A program made the position numbers and the translations under genes. From Alicyclobacillaceae bacterium I2511 (GTDB taxonomy: Bacteria; Bacillota; Bacilli; Alicyclobacillales; Alicyclobacillaceae): a stretch of 37,458 nucleotides of DNA. The notes under the pieces are model-generated. The model saw nothing but the letters and a program-made list of their open reading frames with translations, had not been told where the DNA came from and did no database searches. The first letter of the stretch is position 1. The number at the start of each line of letters is the position of its first letter. The stretch is taken from contig QXHL01000026.1 in NCBI GenBank assembly GCA_003584005.1, positions 1 to 37,458 on the forward strand, written 5' to 3'. This document shows positions 25,242-33,267 of the stretch, piece after piece.

Positions 25242-26131
25242 TCAGGGGGAGCTACGTACCTTATGTCGTCCGCGTAGAGAGGAGCTGGCGGCGGCCAAGA
25301 TCATCATGACGATGGAACCATAAAATGCGTTGTGAATCCCTATGTCGAAATTGTGCGTGAGGTGTGGGGTTAATGTGGCAGTGCCCACGAAAATCGCGTC
25401 TACCAAACGCTGCGGAATGCTCTGGGCGGCTATGAACATGGCCACGGCGAAGGACATGACCATCCCAATGTTGGCGAAGGTGCGCAGCATGCCCGACACA
25501 ATGCCATAGACGCCAGAAGGGGCCGCCTTCATCACGGCGGCATTGTTGGCAGGAAAGAACAGACCGCTGCCCACGCCATTGATGAGACTGCCAACGGTCA
25601 CCCACCCCAGGGCTGTGCTCGTTCCCAGTTGGGCGTAGAGAAGAATAGCCATCATCTGGGCTACCAGTCCCCCTGTTGCAGGAACTATCGCACCAATTCG
25701 GTCGGTCAATCGCCCGGATAAAGGTCCCATGGCGCTTCCCACAATGTACCCAGGAACCAATAGCAGGGAGGCTTGCAGCGGTGATAACCCACGGACCCCT
25801 TGTAAGTACATCATCAGCAAAAATAACACTGCAAAGTTCCCCAAGGATTGAAAAAATGAAGCCAGAAGGGAAAAACTAAGAGATGGAATCCGAAAGAGGG
25901 ATAAATTCAAGGCAGGACTTGCTTGTGCTTTTTCCGCCCAGACCAATCCACCCAACAGAATGCCGATGATGGCCCCCAGATTCCAGCCAATGCTGTTGTA
26001 ACCGTAAGCCCTTCCCCGAAGTTGGGGCGGAAAAGTGTCGGCAATGACGGCTCCACTGCTGTAATGAGCACTCCAATCAAAATAACGGTGAGAGAAAGTC
26101 GTTGGTAGCGCGACATTACAACTTTGGTCAT
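25242..26131 (-). pseudogene. DHA2-type MFS drug transporter with internal deletion and frameshift
   Basis: The N terminus (from ATG 26131) reads RLSLTVILIGVLITAV, helix 1 of an EmrB/QacA-like 14-helix pump. The frame then changes, and in the next frame the protein continues as SSGAVIADTFPP, LRGRAYGYNSIGWNLGAIIG, then an open 237-codon run to the stop at 25242. The part between helix 1 and the SGAVIADTFPP loop (about 100 residues in complete homologues) is absent, and the junction is out of frame. The remaining C-terminal half looks otherwise undamaged, so the loss is probably recent. It follows the intact ABC exporter by 36 nt on the same strand. Confidence 0.8.
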
Positions 26132-26166
26132 GGTAGAGCCCACTCCTTTTAGCTTTTTACGGGGAT

Positions 26167-28053
26167 CTATGCCTCTTGTTGAACGGCAAATTGGGCCACA
26201 TACAATTCCCGGTACAAGGGACAGTGGCTGAGTAACTCGCGATGGGTTCCCTCTGCCACAATGGTTCCTTGGTTCATCACGACAATTTTGTCTGCAGCCA
26301 GAATGGTGGACAAACGGTGGGCAATCACCACTGCCGTTCGATTTCGCAACATATCCAACAGGGCCACTTGAATTTTTCGTTCCACCAGGGTATCCAAGGC
26401 ACTGGTGGCTTCGTCCAGCAACACAATCTGCGGTGATTTTAAGAGCACCCGGGCGATGGCCAAGCGCTGTCGTTCTCCCCCAGACAAGCGGTAGCCGCGT
26501 TCTCCCACAACTGTATCATAACCGTAAGGCAGGGCCGAAAGGGTATCATGAATTTGGGCGCTGGTACAGGCTACCACCATGTCTGCTTGTGTGGCTTTTG
26601 GGTTTGCGAAGGCCAAGTTGTTGCGCACGGTATCATGAAAGAAAAATGGGTCCTGTGGAACCATGCCCATGTGTTGCCGAAGGGAAACCAGAGTGAGGTC
26701 TCGCAGGTTGTGACCATCTAGCTCAATACAGCCCTGTTGTGGATCTGCAAAGCGCAAGATGAGATGGATGAGACTAGTTTTTCCTGCTCCACTTGGACCC
26801 ACCAGGGCGGTCAGCTGACCGGCTGGAAGAGTCAAGTCAATCCCACGCAACACCCAAGGTGGGTTGGGACTTTGCTCGGACTGGGGAGTGGAAGGGGAAA
26901 AGGATCGTTCTTTAGGATAGGCGAAGTTGACTCCTTTGAAATCTATCCGTCCGAACAATCCCTGTTCCGGAAGAGATTGTTGCCCCTCTTTTACCATTGG
27001 GGAGACGTCTAGTAAGGCAAAAATCCGTCTGAACAAAGCGATGGATGCCAGGATACCGACATGGATTTGTGCCAATTGACTCAGCGGTCCGTACAATCGA
27101 CTGAGCAGCGCCGTGAAAGCCACAATTGTGCCAAGTGACAACTGGTGGTGAATGACCAGCCATCCTCCGTAAGCCCACAGCAGCGCGGGTCCAATGGATG
27201 AAAACATCCCTAACCACATAAAGAGCCAGCGCCCTGTGAGAGTTTGTTGGATTTGCAGGGTACGCAGTTCTTGGTTAACACTCTGAAATTGTTCAGTGCT
27301 ACGAACTTCCAGACCAAAAATGCGGGTGAGCAGCGCACCGCTGACGCCAAATTGTTCACTAAGTTGGATGGTCAAAGAGGAGAGGCGTTCTTGAATTTTC
27401 GATTGCAGACTTTGGCGACGACGTCCCACCTTTTGGGTGGGGAGGACAAATCCCGGTACCACTAACAGCGATAACAGGGTCATTCGCCAGTTCATTGTAA
27501 ACATTAAAGCTAGGGTTGCAGCGATAATGAGGAGGTTACTCAACAGTCCTACCAGGGTGGTGGTAATAGCACTCTGAATAGCTGTCACGTCATTCATCAC
27601 CCGTGAGATTAAGTCCCCAGAGGAATGGGTGGTGAAAAAATACAAAGTTTGTTTTTGAATGTGCTCGAAGAGTTTTAAACGATAGTCTGCCATCACGTCT
27701 TGTGCAATGGCATTACTTAACCAGGTCTGAACCACCCCTAAGAGCCCGGTTACAACCGCCACTCCGATTAAGATAGCGGCATAGAGAAACAACAAATGGA
27801 TATTTTTGATTAAAATGCCTCGATTAATCATCTGTTGGGACAACCATGCGGGCAAGGATCCACCCAGGGCTGTCAAAACCAACATTATGGAAATGAGGCT
27901 GGCTTTTCGCCAATAGGGGACAAAGGCAAGCAAGGCACGGTGCACAATTTTCCCATCAAAGTGTTCCTGTTGAGCTAATTCTCGTAGTTGCCAGGGATGT
28001 TTTCCACCACTGGAACCTCCACCGCCCATGCCGTACCCATTGCCCCACATCAT
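26167..28053 (-). CDS. ABC multidrug/lipid exporter (fused membrane and ATPase domains)
   Basis: This half-type exporter of about 628 aa probably works as a homodimer. After a Gly/Met-rich N-terminal tail (MMWGNGYGMGGGGSSGG) come six membrane helices (roughly residues 45-330). The ATPase domain follows with GPSGAGKTS (Walker A), LSGGERQR (signature), IVLLDEATSALD (Walker B) and IAHRLSTI (switch histidine). All key residues are present. The start is uncertain: ATG 28053 is preferred because a -10 box inside the palindrome at 28113-28132 would place transcription near 28112. The open frame extends to a GTG at 28107, which would be almost leaderless. The downstream MFS remnant was probably in the same operon. 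Confidence 0.9.
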   Translation of the reverse strand: MMWGNGYGMGGGGSSGGKHPWQLRELAQQEHFDGKIVHRALLAFVPYWRKASLISIMLVLTALGGSLPAWLSQQMINRGILIKNIHLLFLYAAILIGVAVVTGLLGVVQTWLSNAIAQDVMADYRLKLFEHIQKQTLYFFTTHSSGDLISRVMNDVTAIQSAITTTLVGLLSNLLIIAATLALMFTMNWRMTLLSLLVVPGFVLPTQKVGRRRQSLQSKIQERLSSLTIQLSEQFGVSGALLTRIFGLEVRSTEQFQSVNQELRTLQIQQTLTGRWLFMWLGMFSSIGPALLWAYGGWLVIHHQLSLGTIVAFTALLSRLYGPLSQLAQIHVGILASIALFRRIFALLDVSPMVKEGQQSLPEQGLFGRIDFKGVNFAYPKERSFSPSTPQSEQSPNPPWVLRGIDLTLPAGQLTALVGPSGAGKTSLIHLILRFADPQQGCIELDGHNLRDLTLVSLRQHMGMVPQDPFFFHDTVRNNLAFANPKATQADMVVACTSAQIHDTLSALPYGYDTVVGERGYRLSGGERQRLAIARVLLKSPQIVLLDEATSALDTLVERKIQVALLDMLRNRTAVVIAHRLSTILAADKIVVMNQGTIVAEGTHRELLSHCPLYRELYVAQFAVQQEA

Positions 28054-28096
28054 GCCCACGGTTCCCACACCCCTCTTGGCGCTGTGTGTGGATTGC

Positions 28097-28132
28097 TTGA
28101 ATACCACACTTATGTTATATTATAATATAACA
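28097..28132. promoter_or_regulatory. Divergent promoter with 20-bp perfect palindrome
   Basis: TGTTATATTATAATATAACA (28113-28132) is a perfect palindrome. It contains TATAAT on both strands. On the plus strand TTGAAT (28097-28102) lies 18 nt before TATAAT (28121-28126). It sits between the ABC exporter (minus) and the metallo-hydrolase stub (plus), where a bound dimeric repressor would block both. Confidence 0.6.
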
Positions 28133-28138
28133 CGAAAC

Positions 28139-28324
28139 TTGGAGATAAGAAAAATTCAATTTCGAATGTCTGTGAATGGACGTGAAATGACCGTACACTC
28201 GACTCTCTTGTGGGATGAAGGGGATGTGGTTTTGGTGGACACTGGGGTACCTGGCATGATGGCGGCTATTGAGTCCGAGATGGAGCAGGCAGCAGTCGAT
28301 ATACCGTATCCTTTTGCAATCTAG
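28139..28324 (+). pseudogene. Truncated metallo-beta-lactamase-fold hydrolase
   Basis: About 60 codons remain. They read NGREMTVHSTLLWDEGDVVL then VDTGVPGMMAAIESEMEQA, the first strands of an MBL-fold metallo-hydrolase. The frame stops at 28324, before the metal-binding HxHxDH motif, so the protein cannot be active. The upstream promoter still looks good. The probable start is TTG 28139 or the ATG 27 nt later. MBL-fold proteins often sit beside efflux genes as detoxification partners. The downstream sequence to 28583 contains no continuation that I can see. Confidence 0.7.
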
Positions 28325-28387
28325 CAGAAGGATCTTTAAGCGTTCTCTCCAGTCTACGCCCGAGAAAGCACAGTCTGGAGTTGATTA

Positions 28388-28443
28388 TGGGGTACATATT
28401 CGCGTACCATAAAAAGAAACAATCGCATTTTTCGTAGATTGTT
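28388..28443 (+). other. Two small hairpins upstream of CBS copy 2
   Basis: TATGG-GG-TAC pairs with GTACCATA (28388 to about 28411), followed by AAAAAG. Then AACAATC (28418-28424) pairs with GATTGTT (28437-28443). They may mark old transcript ends after the truncated hydrolase. The rest of the 28325-28583 gap is AT-rich with no recognised gene. Confidence 0.3.
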
Positions 28444-28583
28444 GTCTCAATAACAGCAGTCTAGTAAAAATGGGAGTAGTATATTTCTGAAATTTCATAA
28501 TCATAGTGATATTAAATAATTTCAAGTTACTTTAGGATGTGAAACTTGAGATATTTACCTTTTTCAGAATCGAGATGAAAAAC

Positions 28584-29063
28584 ATGAAAGCAACAGATAT
28601 TATGATTCATTCTGTCATCACTGTCAGAGGTTCAGACACGGTTGAAACAGTTTTAAGAAAGTTTGTGGAATATGGTATTGGAGGCATGCCTATTATAAAC
28701 GACGGCGGTAGGATGATGGGCTACATCAGCGATGGGGACATCATGCGGGCGTTCGCTAAAAACTATCAATCTTTACACGTTGTTGAGACAGGTATGTATG
28801 TGATGACGTTTTTTGAAGCCATGGATGACGACGAGATATTTGCTGAAGAGTTTAGGGAGTTTTGTCAGCACCGTGTTTTGGACGTTGGGGTGCGGAGAGT
28901 TATTTCTGTGAAAGGAGACGATCCGATTGACGTGATTGCACGGGTGCTGAGCGAACGGAAGATTAAAAAGGTACCTGTGGTTCATGACGGAAATTTAATT
29001 GGGATTATCAGTAGGGGTGATGTCATTCGTAAAGTGGTTTATCGTTACTTGGGAGGTATCTAA
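28584..29063 (+). CDS. Tandem CBS-domain protein (copy 2)
   Basis: This 159-aa protein has two CBS motifs and aligns without gaps to copy 1 at 21335, with about 95 of 160 positions identical. Shared blocks include DIMIHSVITV, VETVLRKFVEY, GYISDGD, RKIKKVPV and LIGIISRGDVI. The central linker (about residues 62-85) is the most divergent part, which suggests that ligand or partner specificity differs there. Start choice is uncertain: ATG 28584 gives the same length as copy 1, but the ribosome site is weak, and in-frame ATGs occur at 28575 and 28539. It faces away from copy 1, with the efflux and decay region between them. Confidence 0.85.
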   Translation: MKATDIMIHSVITVRGSDTVETVLRKFVEYGIGGMPIINDGGRMMGYISDGDIMRAFAKNYQSLHVVETGMYVMTFFEAMDDDEIFAEEFREFCQHRVLDVGVRRVISVKGDDPIDVIARVLSERKIKKVPVVHDGNLIGIISRGDVIRKVVYRYLGGI

Positions 29064-29241
29064 TGGAGAAATTTGAACACATGAGATCTCTAAACGCACC
29101 ACGACAATGTTCATTAGGAAATGTACATTAATGGTAGGGTATCCTTAATAACCCGGCTTATCTGGGGTCGCAAATTTTTGATTGCCAGGCCATTCTGGGA
29201 CTTTCGCGGCCAGGGGGCGGATGTGAGGAGGCTCATTTGAA

Positions 29242-30447
29242 GTGCAAAAATCTTTTGATTCAGTAGAGTTCCCTGCCCGTGTTGGTCCCATACCATATTT
29301 GGGAATGGCCTTTATGTCACAGACAGGGATGTCCTTTGTGCAACAGGGCCTGGTTATCCTGGGAACGTTTTTTCTCTTCATGTACCATCTGAATTTAACG
29401 GAATTGGGATTCATTACGACCTCTTTGTCTTTGGGCGTGATGGTGAGTATGGCGTTTGTCGGGGTGGTAGTAGATAGATTTGGCCCCCGTGTGGTGTTGT
29501 TCTGGGGTGCTGTGCTGATGGCCGGATTCAGTCTATTACTCCTAAGAGTGCAGAAGTTTGGTGTTTTACTGGCGACCTTGTTTTTCATCGGAGTCACTCT
29601 GGCCATTGTACCCTCAGCGGGAACCAAAGCGGTTTTTACGGCTTTTGCGGATAGACCCAGAGGATTGGTGATGGGAATTCGCCAAACTGGGGTTCCAGTG
29701 GGAGCGGCACTGGCCGCATGGCTGTTGCCACAGATGGTGCCACACTTAGGAATGCACTGGGTCTACGTTGCCTTTGCCATTGAATTGTGGGTGACTGGTT
29801 GGGCCTTTTCAGCGGTAATGCCAGCGTGGCATCGGGTTTCGGTGGTGGGGGACGGTGTGCGTTTGCGCCGTGAGCACTGGGTGAAACTCTCACGGCCCGC
29901 GCTGGTTGCCTTTTTGATGGTGTCGGGGCAGTATATTCTCCTGACGTACTCCATCGCTGACTTGCATCAAGCACACCATCTCACTGTCGCAATGGCAGGA
30001 GCCGTTTTAGCCCTGAGCCAAATTGGCGGAGGAGTGGGCCGCATTGTGCTGGGTCAAGTGAGCGATTACCTGGGTGGACGGCGGGCTCCAGTGATTGCAT
30101 TTACAGCATCCTTGGGAGCTATTATGGCCTTTTTTGTAGGTCTGTTACCGGGTACTGTGTCGGTGTGGCTGTTGTTTGTCCTCTGGATATTTTTTGGGTT
30201 TGCGGCCGTAGGATGGAACGCCCTCGCCTTGACCTGGGCAGGGGAATCTGTCCCCGCTTCCCACAGTGGATTGGCGATGAGTTTGACCGGGTCCATCGTA
30301 TTCCTTGGTTCCTCCATTTTTCCGCCGTTGTTCGGCATTGTCGTGGACACGTCCCATCGGTTGGCTTTTGGGTGGTGGCTCTTGGCAGGAATTCTCGCCC
30401 TAGCTGCTTTCATCGCCTGGCAAGCAGCAAAAAGGACATTGGATTGA
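29242..30447 (+). CDS. MFS transporter (probable organic-acid uptake)
   Basis: This 401-aa major facilitator has about 12 hydrophobic segments. GVVVDRFGPR is the loop 2-3 motif, RGLVMGIRQTGVPVGAALAA (about residues 133-152) is the helix-4/5 region common in organic-acid carriers, and GQVSDYLGGRRAP is the second-half repeat of the loop motif. It starts with GTG at 29242, with AGGAGG 10 nt before it. It precedes the UxaA-type lyase genes by about 200 nt, so it is a candidate importer for their substrate (inference). The 29064-29241 gap shows no clear promoter. I see no reason to call it a drug exporter. Confidence 0.82.
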   Translation: MQKSFDSVEFPARVGPIPYLGMAFMSQTGMSFVQQGLVILGTFFLFMYHLNLTELGFITTSLSLGVMVSMAFVGVVVDRFGPRVVLFWGAVLMAGFSLLLLRVQKFGVLLATLFFIGVTLAIVPSAGTKAVFTAFADRPRGLVMGIRQTGVPVGAALAAWLLPQMVPHLGMHWVYVAFAIELWVTGWAFSAVMPAWHRVSVVGDGVRLRREHWVKLSRPALVAFLMVSGQYILLTYSIADLHQAHHLTVAMAGAVLALSQIGGGVGRIVLGQVSDYLGGRRAPVIAFTASLGAIMAFFVGLLPGTVSVWLLFVLWIFFGFAAVGWNALALTWAGESVPASHSGLAMSLTGSIVFLGSSIFPPLFGIVVDTSHRLAFGWWLLAGILALAAFIAWQAAKRTLD

Positions 30448-30575
30448 AAAATGTCGTAGTGGGATATTGCAGGGTGCAATCGTCTCGGAACAAGGGCTTC
30501 TAAAGTAAGCGGTGTTTTCGTTTAGGCAGAATACTTGTAAGCTGACGGAGTTGGCTGACCCCGATAGCCAAGTGA

Positions 30576-30604
30576 TTGACAAAGGGAAAATATTTAGATA
30601 TTAT
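30576..30604 (+). promoter_or_regulatory. Sigma-A promoter of the lyase operon
   Basis: TTGACA (30576-30581), a 17-nt spacer, then TATTAT (30599-30604). It lies 45 nt before the small lyase subunit ATG. This is the best consensus promoter found in the window. Confidence 0.75.
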
Positions 30605-30609
30605 TTTAT

Positions 30610-30620
30610 TGGTAATACCA
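30610..30620. promoter_or_regulatory. FadR-subfamily operator TGGTAATACCA
   Basis: TGGTAATACCA matches exactly the TGGT-N3-ACCA operator bound by FadR-subfamily (FCD) GntR repressors such as LldR and PdhR. It lies 6-16 nt after the -10 box, over the expected transcription start, where a bound repressor would block initiation. The GntR gene at 33260 is the obvious candidate. Confidence 0.75.
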
Positions 30621-30649
30621 CATACCTAATACTTTTGGGGGGCATTGAA

Positions 30650-30931
30650 ATGCACAAATTTCTCGTGCACAAGCGAGGTGATCACGTGGGAGTGGTCACC
30701 TCGGACATTGAACGCGGGGACAGGGTGACTGGCGTATTCATGGATGATAATTCAGCCATGGAGGTAGTCGCAGGTCAGTCCATTCCTCTGGGTCACAAGA
30801 TTGCACTAGTCAGTCACGGGGATGGAGAGGAAGTCGTGGAATACGGGCAAATCGTGGGTGTGACGACTCAATCCTGGTCTGTTGGCGATTATGTTCACAC
30901 GCACAACATTCGGTCAAAGAGGTGGTCCTAA
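30650..30931 (+). CDS. UxaA-family lyase small subunit (SAF domain, SuyA-like)
   Basis: This 93-aa protein is one SAF-like domain, the N-terminal part of altronate/galactarate dehydratases, which in (2R)-sulfolactate sulfo-lyase is a separate subunit, SuyA. It starts [18 protein letters not shown] and ends GDYVHTHNI, the usual closing motif with metal- or substrate-contacting histidines. ATG 30650 follows a G-rich ribosome site; longer in-frame starts would run back through the promoter and operator. Its TAA overlaps the ATG of the large subunit by 1 nt, so both are co-translated. Substrate: sulfolactate is favoured, another 2-hydroxy acid is possible. Confidence 0.82.
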   Translation: MHKFLVHKRGDHVGVVTSDIERGDRVTGVFMDDNSAMEVVAGQSIPLGHKIALVSHGDGEEVVEYGQIVGVTTQSWSVGDYVHTHNIRSKRWS

Positions 30932-32085
30932 TGGCGGAGCAGATTTGGGGTTATCGACGTCCAGATGGTTCGGTTGGGGTTCGCAATCATGTGGTGATTA
31001 TTCCGGTGGATGATATTTCAAACGAGGCCTGTGAGGCTGTGGCCGATAAGATTCCCGGCACTCTGGCTCTCTCCCATCCCTATGGGCGTTTGCAGTATGG
31101 TGAGGATTTGGAACTTCATTTTCGAACCCTCATTGGAACGGGGAAGAATGCCAATGTCGCTGCCGCAATCGTTATTGGGATTGAAGATAACTGGGCGAAG
31201 CGTATAGCGGATGGAATTGCACAGACTGGGAAGCCCGTCGCTTGGTTTGGAATTGAAGGACAGGGAGAAATCGAAACCATTCGTCAGGCTTCATGGCGGG
31301 CCAAAGAATTTGTTCAGTTCGCAACAGAATTGCACAGAGAACCCGTTGAATGGTCGGATCTTGTGGTGAGCATTAAGTGTGGGGAATCGGATACCACGAC
31401 AGGGCTGGCTTCCTGTCCGACGGTGGGGGTGGTAGTGGATCGTTTGGTGGACGCAGGGGCCACGGTGATTTTTGGCGAGACATCGGAATTGACAGGAGGG
31501 GAGCATTTAATTGCTGAACGTTGTGTCACACCAGAGGTTCGCGATAGGTTTATGAAGACCTTTGATGATTATGTATCCTTCATTGAATCTCAGGACGCTG
31601 ACCTCTTTGGTTCTCAGCCCACCCAGGGGAACATTGCGGGAGGTCTGAGTACCATTGAAGAAAAGGCCATGGGCAATATTGAAAAGACTGGTACCAAGCC
31701 AGTAATGGATGTTCTCAAACCCGCTCAAGCTCCGTCGGTTAAGGGGCTGAGTTTTATGGATACCTCGTCCGCTGCAGCCGAGTGCGTGACTCTCATGGCG
31801 GCGGCGGGTGCTGTGGTCCACCTTTTTCCTACTGGACAAGGTAATATTGTCGGTAATGTCATAGAACCGGTGATTAAGCTCACCGGGAACCCCAAGACGG
31901 CGAAACGTATGGCCGAGCACATTGACCTAGATGTGAGCGGACTGCTGTCTTATGAAATGACCCTTCAAGATGCGGGGGATGAGTTGGAAAAATTAATGGT
32001 TCGTACTACCAATGGGCGGGCCACCTCAGCGGAGGCTTTGGGTCACAAAGAATTTGTTCTCACCAAGTTATATCCGAGCGCATGA
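30931..32085 (+). CDS. UxaA-family lyase large subunit (SuyB-like)
   Basis: This 384-aa protein is the catalytic domain of the altronate/galactarate dehydratase superfamily. Hallmarks: [18 protein letters not shown] at the start, [18 protein letters not shown] (about residues 148-165) with iron-ligand cysteine candidates, [13 protein letters not shown], and a C-terminal [20 protein letters not shown]. UxaA itself is a fused protein of about 495 aa. A split pair of 93 plus 384 aa is the architecture of sulfolactate sulfo-lyase SuyA/SuyB, which releases sulfite and pyruvate from (2R)-3-sulfolactate. The following LDH2-family dehydrogenase also occurs with suyAB. The family call is firm; the sulfolactate call is inference (about 60%). 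Confidence 0.85.
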   Translation: MAEQIWGYRRPDGSVGVRNHVVIIPVDDISNEACEAVADKIPGTLALSHPYGRLQYGEDLELHFRTLIGTGKNANVAAAIVIGIEDNWAKRIADGIAQTGKPVAWFGIEGQGEIETIRQASWRAKEFVQFATELHREPVEWSDLVVSIKCGESDTTTGLASCPTVGVVVDRLVDAGATVIFGETSELTGGEHLIAERCVTPEVRDRFMKTFDDYVSFIESQDADLFGSQPTQGNIAGGLSTIEEKAMGNIEKTGTKPVMDVLKPAQAPSVKGLSFMDTSSAAAECVTLMAAAGAVVHLFPTGQGNIVGNVIEPVIKLTGNPKTAKRMAEHIDLDVSGLLSYEMTLQDAGDELEKLMVRTTNGRATSAEALGHKEFVLTKLYPSA

Positions 32086-32202
32086 CCACAAGAAAATTGC
32101 TGACTAGTTCTGATACGGTGAGGTGAGAAACCCTTGAATCTGTCTATGGGAAGGGCCTGTGCCGCCCATCGGCAGACAGGGCTTGGAGGGGGAGCAATTT
32201 CA

Positions 32203-33267
32203 ATGACTGCGTTTGAGGTCCGCGCCCTGCAAGAGTTCGCCTGTGCATGTTTTAAAAATGCGGGGGTAGATCATGAGGATGCAGACTGGACGGCAAATGT
32301 ACTGATGACCGCAGAGGCACGGGGAAAGTCCACGCATGGAGTTTCCCGGCTTTCTGATTACGTAAAGGCCCTGTTGCGAGGTAAAATTAATTCGAGTCCA
32401 CACCGAGAGATTTTACAAACCTCACCTGTCAGTACCCTTGTCCAGGGAGACAATGGGCTGGGGCCTCCAGCGGCCAGAGAGGGCATGATATCCGCGATGA
32501 AAGCCGCCTTCCAGTATGGGGTGGGCGTTTCCACGGTACAGTCCGGGAATCACGTAGGAATTCTGGCGTGCTATACAGAACTGGCAGCTGATGAGGGGCT
32601 CGTTGGGATGGCGTTCACCAACGCCCAACCAGCGATTCCGCCCTCGGGAGGTAAGCGGGCATTTTTCGGAACAAATCCAATGGCTTTGGCGGCCGGGATG
32701 GGGAATCACAGGGTATCCATTGATATGGCGACGAGCACGGTGGCACGTGGCAACATCATTATGGCCGCGAAAAGAGGAGACTCCATTCCTGAGGGTTGGG
32801 CCATTGACGCGGAAGGTCATGATACAACCGATCCGAATTTGGCTCTTTTAGGTGCAGTCTTACCGATGGCTGGAGCCAAAGGGTATGCCCTGGCTTTAGG
32901 GGTGGATGTGCTGTCCGGCGTGTTGTCGGGGGCCCAATTTGGAAATCAGGTGGGTTCCATATATGATAGGGATACTGAACCTGCCGGAACCGGCATGTTT
33001 TTCATGGCTTTAGACCCTGCCTTTTTTGTGGGGAGGAAGGTGTTTGTTGAACGGATGACCCAGCTTGCCAGGAACCTTACACAGTCCCCAAAAGCCTCGG
33101 GGGTGGAACGGATTTACCTTCCTGGCCAGCGGGCTCGTGAGGTGGAAGTAGCTAGACGTATGCATGGGGTGTTCATCAACGCACAGCTCATGGATGAACT
33201 GAACGGACTATCGGAGACGTTAGGCGTCCCATTACTGAATAGAATCGAGGGTACCCCGAGTGTTTGA
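32203..33267 (+). CDS. LDH2/MDH2-family 2-hydroxyacid dehydrogenase (ComC-like)
   Basis: This 354-aa NAD(P)-dependent oxidoreductase belongs to the malate/L-lactate dehydrogenase (LDH2) family, which is unrelated to classical LDH. Family marks are ARGKSTHGVSRL with the catalytic histidine (about residue 47), SGNHVGI, FGTNPMALA, DMATSTVARGNI and GAKGYALALGVDVLSG. ComC, (R)-sulfolactate dehydrogenase, is in this family, so next to a SuyAB-like pair the best guess is interconversion of sulfopyruvate and sulfolactate. Ureidoglycolate or malate dehydrogenases cannot be excluded. ATG 32203 follows GGAGGGGGAG. The open frame goes back to 32134, but without a ribosome site. Its 3' end overlaps the gntR gene by 8 nt. 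Confidence 0.85.
   Translation: MTAFEVRALQEFACACFKNAGVDHEDADWTANVLMTAEARGKSTHGVSRLSDYVKALLRGKINSSPHREILQTSPVSTLVQGDNGLGPPAAREGMISAMKAAFQYGVGVSTVQSGNHVGILACYTELAADEGLVGMAFTNAQPAIPPSGGKRAFFGTNPMALAAGMGNHRVSIDMATSTVARGNIIMAAKRGDSIPEGWAIDAEGHDTTDPNLALLGAVLPMAGAKGYALALGVDVLSGVLSGAQFGNQVGSIYDRDTEPAGTGMFFMALDPAFFVGRKVFVERMTQLARNLTQSPKASGVERIYLPGQRAREVEVARRMHGVFINAQLMDELNGLSETLGVPLLNRIEGTPSV

Noticed and set aside
25907-26143. Separate small protein of 78 codons
   Set aside because: Its N terminus is helix 1 of the broken DHA2 pump and the rest is out-of-frame reading past the deletion.
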